In this document: positions 1 to 4,915 of the stretch, in pieces
Position numbering within the stretch: the stretch's first letter is position 1
Layout of the letters: each line of letters starts with the position of its first letter
Assembly (NCBI GenBank): GCA_013298375.1
Contig: JAAFHM010000215.1
Span: forward strand, 1 to 7,842
Direction of reading: 5' to 3'
Length of the DNA stretch: 7,842 nt
From: Ignavibacteria bacterium
GTDB lineage: Bacteria; Bacteroidota; Ignavibacteria; Kapaibacteriales; UBA4661
The notes under the pieces: generated by a model
Database searches by the model: none
Told to the model about the DNA's origin: nothing
Seen by the model: the letters and a program-made list of their open reading frames with translations, nothing else
Position numbers and translations under genes: made by a program

Positions 1-465
1 GCGGGCATAGTTATTATCAGGGTTTGCTTTGATAGCATCTTCCGCAACGGTGATGGATTTATCGCAAGCGGCGATAAATTTTTTGTAATCCGGTTCGCTG
101 TAATCAAAAAGATAGCGCCAAAGAAAAATTTGTGAGCGAAAAAAATAGCCCGTTGGGTCAGCAGGATATTTTGCAATAAGGTCATCGTAGATGGTCATAG
201 CGAGGTCGTAGCGCATCGCATAAAACGCATCAATGCCAGCCAAAATGCGCTCTTTGAAGTAGGGGTCGTACTCCTGAACGCCCGCAAGCCCGATAATAGG
301 CGGCAATTCGGGATGTTCGAGATAAGCGAGCATGGGGTTTTCGGCAAAATGTTCCTCCGATGATAAAGGAAGTCTCTGATAGCTCTGGGCGCTTGGAATA
401 GCGGTCATCGTGGTGATAAGGCTTACAAGAAGCAGGAAACAGGCGCGGGTGGCGGAAAATCTCAT
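1..465 (-). CDS. Exported TPR-like protein, N-terminal part (runs off left edge)
   Basis: The reading frame starts with ATG at 465 and stays open for 155 codons to the window edge, so the C-terminus is missing. The N-terminus begins MRFSATRACFLLLVSLITT, a short basic stretch and a hydrophobic core typical of a Sec signal peptide, with a plausible cleavage site after Ala26 (PSA|QS). I see no lipobox cysteine. From about residue 70 the sequence looks like helical repeats: GIDAFYAMRYDLAMTIYDDLI followed by KYPADPTGYFFRSQIF has the small/aromatic spacing and the terminal proline of a TPR unit. A second helix pair begins near residue 120 and ends with KANPDNNYAR. Such proteins usually act as envelope or periplasmic scaffolds; no specific function can be given. 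No Shine-Dalgarno-like sequence precedes the ATG, but a 12-base palindrome lies 27 bases upstream. The gene is separated from the caspase cassette by 373 bases and is probably transcribed on its own. Confidence 0.85.
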   Translation of the reverse strand, partial: MRFSATRACFLLLVSLITTMTAIPSAQSYQRLPLSSEEHFAENPMLAYLEHPELPPIIGLAGVQEYDPYFKERILAGIDAFYAMRYDLAMTIYDDLIAKYPADPTGYFFRSQIFLWRYLFDYSEPDYKKFIAACDKSITVAEDAIKANPDNNYAR

Positions 466-491
466 AAATACGAAGAAAAAAACGAGAAAGT

Positions 492-503
492 GGAATATAT
501 TCC
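492..503. promoter_or_regulatory. Perfect 12-base palindrome upstream of the TPR-like gene
   Basis: GGAATATATTCC is a perfect palindrome ending 27 bases before the ATG of the TPR-like gene. The position suits an operator, and TATATT within it could serve as a -10 element, but I find no matching -35 element at the right spacing. A palindrome of this length can occur by chance in AT-rich intergenic DNA, so the assignment is weak. Confidence 0.25.
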
Positions 504-569
504 CGTCAGACGTTGCTTGAGGGGAACAAGGTTTGACAAGTGTTTGAATAAAGCACTGCAAACTTAGCG

Positions 570-592
570 AAAAAAAATGGTTCGGAGAAACC
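570..592 (-). terminator. Possible intrinsic terminator
   Basis: Read on the minus strand, GGTTT-CTCC-GAACC forms a 5-bp stem (one U-G pair) with a 4-base loop, followed by A and eight T. An alternative stem CGGGG/CTCCG overlaps it. The stem is short, but the T run is good. It lies about 245 bases after the last gene of the caspase cassette and about 105 bases before the TPR-like gene, so it could end the cassette transcript. Confidence 0.35.
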
Positions 593-606
593 CCGTTTTG
601 CACACG

Positions 607-637
607 CAGCAAGCATTTTAGGGTAAATGCTGTTGCG
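607..637. repeat. Imperfect inverted repeat (hairpin)
   Basis: AGCATTT (612-618) and AAATGCT (625-631) form a perfect 7-bp stem with a 6-base loop. The flanks GCAGCA and TGTTGC extend it imperfectly with a bulge. On either strand it could fold in RNA. It has no T tract beside it, so by itself it is not a standard terminator. Confidence 0.4.
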
Positions 638-714
638 CCCGCAAATGCCCGAATGTTTTCGTCCGATACTGGAACACGTATCAGAACTTGTACGCAAAGG
701 ATGACTAGAAAATA

Positions 715-828
715 CTACCGCTCCCTCGGATTATTCGGCGGATGATTTGGTAAGGCTTTGAAATACGAGACTTTGTTGGTGTGTATTTTTTGAAGAATAG
801 ATAGCCCGCAGAATCTACGAAATTTCAT
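715..828 (-). CDS. Possible 37-residue ORF after the caspase cassette (doubtful)
   Basis: An ATG at 828 opens 37 codons ending with TAG at 715, beginning MKFRRFCGLSILQK and ending PNNPRER. It starts only 10 bases after the stop of the 107-residue gene, and GAGGGG lies 6 bases before the ATG. That is the most purine-rich ribosome-binding-like sequence seen before any start in the window. The product would be basic, with no recognisable motif. The length is well within what chance produces, and proline- and arginine-rich ends often come from untranslated DNA. It is listed only because of position and the upstream purine run. Confidence 0.2.
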   Translation of the reverse strand: MKFRRFCGLSILQKIHTNKVSYFKALPNHPPNNPRER

Positions 829-838
829 CTTTGCCCCT

Positions 839-1162
839 CTATAATTCCCGCTTCTGCTCGTCTTTAATGAGCATCTCAATGCTCACACCTGTTTGCGCTT
901 GTTTGGCAATGACTACGTAATAGAAGAATGTATTTTCTCGGTAAAATCGCAGGGAAAGCGAGAGCATGACATTGGGGCTTTTTTCATTGAGAACGCCCAT
1001 GTATATTTTCGACAATGCAGTCTTAAGGGCAGCACCTCCGCCTTCATCAAAAACATCGGCAAGTGATATTGCGACGCTTTTCGTCATTGTCAGCGTCAAA
1101 TTACGACTTTGCAGTAGTTTATACACTTCAACAATCCTGCACATCAGATCTTCACTCATCAT
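839..1162 (-). CDS. Uncharacterised 107-residue protein, third gene of the caspase cassette
   Basis: I do not recognise this family. The product is a small soluble protein with no signal peptide or membrane segment. Residues 1-22 (SEDLMCRIVEVYKLLQSR) look helical. Residues 23-40 alternate like a strand region followed by an acidic turn, FDEGGG. A second helix, ALKTALSKIYMGVLNEK, follows. The C-terminal half (VMLSLSLRFYRENTFFYYVVIAKQ, then VSIEMLIKDEQ) looks like a beta hairpin or meander, so an alpha/beta fold is likely. The start is ATG 1162 or the adjacent ATG 1159. Either one overlaps the stop of the preceding gene (ATGATGAGTGA), which suggests translational coupling and supports both genes being real. 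The overlapping plus-strand frames look like shadows. From the context I infer a partner, regulator or substrate of the caspase-like protease; nothing in the sequence proves this. Confidence 0.65.
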   Translation of the reverse strand: MMSEDLMCRIVEVYKLLQSRNLTLTMTKSVAISLADVFDEGGGAALKTALSKIYMGVLNEKSPNVMLSLSLRFYRENTFFYYVVIAKQAQTGVSIEMLIKDEQKREL

Positions 1163-1379
1163 CTTTTATACCTGCTCTACGTTTAAATTCATATAATTCT
1201 GAGGCAGAAATAATCTTTGCCTCGCCGACTTCCGCAGTATTATACATTGTGCGAAACTCTTCATCGCCGGAGTTTTGGATCCACTCTTCCACACCGCTCC
1301 ACCGCTCCAATAAACTTGGTTCACTTTGGATGGAACTCGTTGACTGTTGCGGGATTGGATTAATGATTTGTTGTGGCAT
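1152..1379 (-). CDS. Uncharacterised 75-residue acidic protein, second gene of the caspase cassette
   Basis: The product starts MPQQIINPIPQQSTSS, a polar Gln/Pro/Ser-rich and probably disordered N-terminus. It continues into a likely helical segment (LLERWSGVEEWIQNSGDEEF) and ends in a charged stretch (ASELYEFKRRAGIKDDE). No known domain is recognisable, and there is no signal peptide or membrane segment. I chose ATG 1379; a TTG at 1385 in the same frame would add two residues. The gene is in the same frame as the caspase gene and is separated from it only by one TAG (1410-1412) and ten further sense codons, so it could be expressed separately, or as an extension by readthrough or in a relative lacking the stop. 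Its end overlaps the start of the next gene. With a floppy N-terminus and an RR site near its end it could be a protease substrate or inhibitor; this is speculation. Confidence 0.6.
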   Translation of the reverse strand: MPQQIINPIPQQSTSSIQSEPSLLERWSGVEEWIQNSGDEEFRTMYNTAEVGEAKIISASELYEFKRRAGIKDDE

Positions 1380-1409
1380 TTTCAAACTGGATAAAATTGA
1401 TGATATTAA

Positions 1410-2189
1410 CTATTTTATAGCGAAAGGCAACCTCAGCTTCCCAGATTTACTCGGTGTCTGAGTATACTTCTGTCCTTGCGAAACAAAGCTCATAGACTGA
1501 GAATAGGTATCCTGTGCAGTAAGTATCTGCCCAGTTTGACCTGCTTGCGCCCAATTCCATGCATGGTCAATTAACTTCTGTGTATATAGACCTCCATTGG
1601 CATTATCGCCTGAAGATTGGTTCATACTACACGAGTACAAGGCGGTACAGTCAGATTCTTGCTTTCTCAGATACTCGGCAAACATTTGCCTTCCTTGGTC
1701 TTTTGTTAAAGGCATTTGAGATTCAACAAGAAATCTATCTCCCAATAACGGAGGGCGACTATCTACAAGCGTACGACAACAATCAAAAATGTATAGAGAT
1801 TTAGAGGTTAATTGCGAAATACGAGAATGTATTTGAGAAATAGGCAGAAGAGCGTAGGAGTTCTGCTTGCTCCCGTTGCCAACACAAATTTGAAGATCCC
1901 TTGTACTAGAATTAGTTTGACCATGCCCAGAAAAATAAAATATAATATAATCAAATCTCTCCCGACGCTGAATATAGGTATCAAGCGTTGTAAGTAAAGG
2001 TTTTTCAGCAACATTACTAGTATGAACTATCTCTTCTTGCCTAAAAGCACCTCCGTAAGGCGAAGTTAAAAAATAGAACATATTCTCTACATCGGAGGTT
2101 GTTCCCATTAAATTACCTCCAGGGTTGCTTAATAGAAAAGCTAAAGGTTTGTAAGCTATTTGCTTGGAAGGAGCATTGTAGAAAGCCAT
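1410..2189 (-). CDS. Caspase-fold cysteine protease (peptidase C14 / metacaspase-like)
   Basis: The 259-residue product has the catalytic pair of the caspase fold. His89 lies in FDYIIFYFSGHG after a hydrophobic strand. Cys138 lies in SLYIFDCCRT, where D-C-C-R matches the metacaspase pattern D-x-C. Upstream, LAFLLSNPGGNLMGTTSDVENM corresponds to the first strand and the L-x-G-x-x-x-D-V turn of caspases. Downstream, LYSCSMNQSS and GGLYTQKLI (199-207) match the conserved late-domain strand and the GG-F/Y-T motif. The protein is a bare catalytic domain: there is no signal peptide, no membrane helix and no fused sensor or repeat domain, so it is probably cytosolic and must get its trigger from partners. 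It heads a probable three-gene unit with two small genes. It is AT-rich: I count 65 G/C in 180 bases at 1861-2040. The start is ATG 2189, without a clear ribosome binding site. Bacterial relatives take part in programmed death, signalling and anti-phage immunity; its specific role is unknown. Confidence 0.93.
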   Translation of the reverse strand: MAFYNAPSKQIAYKPLAFLLSNPGGNLMGTTSDVENMFYFLTSPYGGAFRQEEIVHTSNVAEKPLLTTLDTYIQRRERFDYIIFYFSGHGQTNSSTRDLQICVGNGSKQNSYALLPISQIHSRISQLTSKSLYIFDCCRTLVDSRPPLLGDRFLVESQMPLTKDQGRQMFAEYLRKQESDCTALYSCSMNQSSGDNANGGLYTQKLIDHAWNWAQAGQTGQILTAQDTYSQSMSFVSQGQKYTQTPSKSGKLRLPFAIK

Positions 2190-2323
2190 AGATAATAAAA
2201 TTTGATTCAGACTAAATTACTTGATTTTTTTAATGTATGGGCTTTTGAATCCAAGCCTTTTGTAAAATACACAAGAGTTGCTCTAACTCCAAACGCTATC
2301 AACCGCTAACGATTTAGAGTAGA
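2190..2323 (-). promoter_or_regulatory. AT-rich spacer before the caspase cassette, probable promoter region
   Basis: This 134-base gap is the only non-coding DNA between the GH31 gene and the caspase gene, so the cassette promoter should lie here. The part next to the caspase ATG is very AT-rich (2190-2240). TAATTTAG near 2213-2220 is one mismatch from the Bacteroidota -7 pattern TAnnTTTG, but I find no TTTG at the expected -33 distance. An imperfect stem, GGCTT/AAGCC with an 8-base loop, lies near 2240-2257. The exact promoter cannot be fixed by eye. Confidence 0.3.
2275..2289 (-). terminator. Weak terminator-like hairpin after the GH31 gene
   Basis: On the minus strand GAGTT-AGAGC-AACTC makes a 5-bp stem with a 5-base loop, 34 bases after the GH31 stop, followed by the T-rich sequence TTGTGTATTTT. 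The stem is short and AT-containing, and the T run is broken, so it would be a poor intrinsic terminator. It is the best candidate for separating GH31 transcription from the caspase cassette. Confidence 0.25.
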
Positions 2324-4834
2324 TTACCACTTCACCGAAAATTCCTCTGCATTCAACCCAAAAATCAAAGCCTTCGCCTGTGTGCGCCCTGCGCCACTTC
2401 CCTGCGCCGCGCCAAGCGGATCATAACCTGCGCTCGGCTTCAAAAGCGGCACTGCGTCGTTGGTTACCGCAATTTTCTTTCCGGCAACCGTGATTTCTTG
2501 CGGTAAACCGCCAAAACAATGCAGCACCAAACGCACTTGCTTGAATTTCGAGGAGCGCTTGCCTTCGGGTTTCGTAAAGCGTAATGTCTTGGAAGCCGCA
2601 TCAAAACTCAAGGTACGTTTGTAGAAATCGCCTTTTTCGTGTGCATAACTTTCGCCGTCATCTTCGTAGTACACAAACTCCGAACCCTGCTTGCCAGCGT
2701 AGAGATGCACCGTCAGCACGTCTGTCGGCTGGTCTTTGGTGGACTGCACGACGGATTGCATGACCAGCATCTGCCCGCCTTTGACAAAAAGCGGCAAGCG
2801 CTCAAGCGGTGTTTCGACAACAATAGTTTGCTTACCCGCATATTTGCTATCGTTGTGAAAATCGTACCACTCGCCTTCGGGGAGATAGACCTTTGTAAAA
2901 TCTTTATCACTTCTGACGGGCGCAACCATGAGGCTTTGACCGAACATATACTGCGCATCGAAGGTGCGGTCGTAGATATTGGCATCGAAAGCATGATACA
3001 ACGCCAATGACCGCGCAACAGGCATTCCTGTTTGCGAGGCTTCATAAAAAGCGGAATACACGTAGGGGAGCAGTTTATAGCGCAGTTCGATGTAATTTTT
3101 GCAAATTTCTTCTATATCCTCACCAAACGACCAAGGGTCTTGTTCTTTGGTATAGACGGCAGCATGAGCGCGGAAAAACGGCGTAAATGCGCCCAGCGTA
3201 ATCCACCGCCCAAACAACTCCCGCGAACCATTACCATTGAAACCACCAATATCCACACCTGTAAACGGTACACCTGCTAACCCCAAACCGGAAACAAGCC
3301 GCGCACCCAGCATTAAATGGTCGTCCGATGACGTATTGTCGCCAGTCCAGACCGCAGAATAACGCTGAACGCCAGAGTAGAACGCCCTTGTCAAATTGAA
3401 GGGGCGTTTACCGCCATTGGGATTGAGCGCGGCAAGGTGTTTTTTGCTGCCTTCAAAGGTTGCCCGCGCCATTTCGAGACCATAGACGTTATGCGCCTTC
3501 TTGTGGGTTGCTTTATTGCCATCGAAGTCAAATTCAACCATATCCGGGAAGCGGCTTCCCCACGTTGCAGGCTCGTTCATATCCGTCCAAAAGCCGTCCA
3601 AACCGTCCTCCACAAGGGGTTTCAATTTATCGCCCCACCACAGCCGCGTGGATTCTTTCGTGAAATCGGGAAAATGACACCAACCGGGCCAAACCTCGCT
3701 TGTGTGGTATGTTCCATCGGGGTATTTCGCAAAAACATCTTTTTTCACGCCATCGTCGTAACCGTCGTAGCCTTTTTCCACTTTGATTCCCGGGTCGGTG
3801 ATTGCAACGGTGCGAAAGCCCATAGATTCCAAATCCGAGAGCATTTTTTTCGGATTGGGAAAGCGCTCTGGATGCCATGTAAAAACTTTGTAGGCATCCA
3901 TATAGTGAATGTCGAACCAGAGAACATCCGCCGGAATTTGCTTCTCGCGGAAGGTGCGAGCGATGTTCATCACTTCTTTGTCGGGAAAATAGCTGTATCG
4001 GCATTGATGATAGCCCAGCGACCAGAGCGGCGGCAATTCCATACGCCCCGTTAGCATCGTATAATCCTGCAATACCTCGAAAACACTTGCGCGGTGAATA
4101 AGATAGTAATTCATTTCGCCGCCTTCGACCGTAAAGGCGGAAAAACGGCGATTCGACGCACCAAAGTTGAAATGCGATTTGTAGCTGTTATCCAAAAACA
4201 CGCCATAGACCAGATTTTTCCCCGTTGCTGCGCCATGCAAGCCCATATAAAACGGCGTAGTGCCGTAAAGCGGGTCGCTGCCACCGCCGTAGCCGAAAGC
4301 ATCGGTGTTCCAGTTCGTATAGCCATTACCAAGTTTATTCAGCCCGCCCGTTTTTTCACCGAGTCCGATAAAGCGTTCATCGGGCAGCAAACGCTTGTAG
4401 GTCGTGGTTTCGCCGCCCATCCACGCTGTGCCGAATGCCGGTTCGTCTTCGTTCAGCAAATCGCCTTGTTTGGTGAGAAATTGGATGCGGATGGGGTTTT
4501 TGCGGATGACGAGTTTGACGGCATCCGTTGTGAGCGTGATGGATTCGCCGTTTTCTGTTGCGCTAAATATTGTCCCCTTTTGTGGCTTTGCAACAACCGC
4601 AAACGAATGGTCGTCCCATTGCGCTACGCCATTCAATAGCCTTGCGATCCGTACCCGCACTACGCTTGGCGAATACACAACGATGCGCACGTGGGCATCG
4701 GCAGTTTTCAGAAGCAAACCTTGTTCATCGGCGCTCCAATCGGTGAGTTTGCCGAGAGATTGTTGGAGGTTTTGTGCGTTCATAGCGGTTGCGGCGAAAA
4801 GCAGCAGGAAGAGAGTGATAATGCGGTGTTTCAT
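2324..4834 (-). CDS. Secreted glycoside hydrolase family 31, alpha-glucosidase-like
   Basis: This 836-residue enzyme is predicted to release glucose from the non-reducing ends of alpha-glucans by a retaining mechanism. MKHRIITLFLLLFAATAMNA|Q is a clear signal peptide, so it acts in the periplasm or outside. Residues 22-255 form the N-terminal beta-sandwich (with GLGEKTG at 157-163). PPLWSLGYHQCRYSY (268-282) opens the catalytic barrel. DIHYMD (308-313) and FTWHPERFP line the substrate pocket. The nucleophile is D418 in WTDMNEP and the acid/base is D499 in VWTGDN, both intact. The region from about 600 is the proximal sandwich, and 705-790 resembles the DUF5110 distal domain (LYAGKQGSEFVYYEDDG). 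A glycine-rich loop (GAAQGSGAGR) interrupts the last strand pair. The length is usual for the family. The PPLWSLGYHQCR signature favours alpha-glucosidase over alpha-xylosidase, but the substrate is not proven. It starts 81 bases after the restriction-modification gene and has no starch-use neighbours. Confidence 0.97.
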   Translation of the reverse strand: MKHRIITLFLLLFAATAMNAQNLQQSLGKLTDWSADEQGLLLKTADAHVRIVVYSPSVVRVRIARLLNGVAQWDDHSFAVVAKPQKGTIFSATENGESITLTTDAVKLVIRKNPIRIQFLTKQGDLLNEDEPAFGTAWMGGETTTYKRLLPDERFIGLGEKTGGLNKLGNGYTNWNTDAFGYGGGSDPLYGTTPFYMGLHGAATGKNLVYGVFLDNSYKSHFNFGASNRRFSAFTVEGGEMNYYLIHRASVFEVLQDYTMLTGRMELPPLWSLGYHQCRYSYFPDKEVMNIARTFREKQIPADVLWFDIHYMDAYKVFTWHPERFPNPKKMLSDLESMGFRTVAITDPGIKVEKGYDGYDDGVKKDVFAKYPDGTYHTSEVWPGWCHFPDFTKESTRLWWGDKLKPLVEDGLDGFWTDMNEPATWGSRFPDMVEFDFDGNKATHKKAHNVYGLEMARATFEGSKKHLAALNPNGGKRPFNLTRAFYSGVQRYSAVWTGDNTSSDDHLMLGARLVSGLGLAGVPFTGVDIGGFNGNGSRELFGRWITLGAFTPFFRAHAAVYTKEQDPWSFGEDIEEICKNYIELRYKLLPYVYSAFYEASQTGMPVARSLALYHAFDANIYDRTFDAQYMFGQSLMVAPVRSDKDFTKVYLPEGEWYDFHNDSKYAGKQTIVVETPLERLPLFVKGGQMLVMQSVVQSTKDQPTDVLTVHLYAGKQGSEFVYYEDDGESYAHEKGDFYKRTLSFDAASKTLRFTKPEGKRSSKFKQVRLVLHCFGGLPQEITVAGKKIAVTNDAVPLLKPSAGYDPLGAAQGSGAGRTQAKALIFGLNAEEFSVKW

Positions 4835-4915
4835 GGATACGTTGTTGAAGATTTGTACAAGAACCGTTCCTAAGTCTTTTCAAGATGTAGTGCGGGGTTC
4901 ACGGGATGCAGTTGT
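4835..4915 (-). promoter_or_regulatory. 81-base spacer before the GH31 gene, no clear site
   Basis: The spacer between the restriction-modification stop and the GH31 start holds no good terminator. TTGAAA occurs on the minus strand, but no TATAAT-like element lies 16-18 bases later. No purine-rich ribosome binding site precedes the GH31 ATG (CAACGTATCC). Whether GH31 has its own promoter here is undecided. Confidence 0.2.

Larger units (their letters stand above)
466..838. other. 373-base gap with no convincing gene; several inverted repeats
   Basis: No reading frame here looks like a normal gene. On the minus strand the gap holds, in order of transcription, a 37-codon ORF just after the caspase cassette (715-828), a 7-bp stem at 663-684 (one wobble pair, 8-base loop), an AGCATTT/AAATGCT stem at 612-631, a short hairpin followed by eight T (570-592), and the palindrome before the TPR-like gene (492-503). 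On the plus strand a 25-codon ORF (627-704, containing MPECFRPILEHV) directly follows the TAA of another short frame (555-626). These plus-strand frames read like protein but are very short, so they could be remnants of a decayed gene or part of a dispersed intergenic repeat. The cluster of stems could equally belong to a small structured RNA. Confidence 0.5.

Noticed and set aside
533..538. TTGACA on the plus strand, possible -35 box
   Set aside because: No TATAAT-like element lies 16-18 bases downstream, and no credible plus-strand gene follows.
506..697. 63-codon minus-strand open frame in the gap
   Set aside because: The composition is Cys/Ser/Phe-rich, with no motif. It contains the hairpins and the T-run terminator candidate, so it is unlikely to be translated.
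1063..1461. 132-codon plus-strand open frame across the two small genes
   Set aside because: It is antisense to the two overlapping minus-strand genes, which fit operon spacing better. The translation is Ser/Cys/Ile-rich without domain features. It remains the only serious rival reading of this stretch.
3437..4054. 205-codon plus-strand open frame inside the GH31 gene
   Set aside because: It lies entirely antisense to the catalytic barrel of a fully intact GH31 enzyme, and its translation has no recognisable domain.
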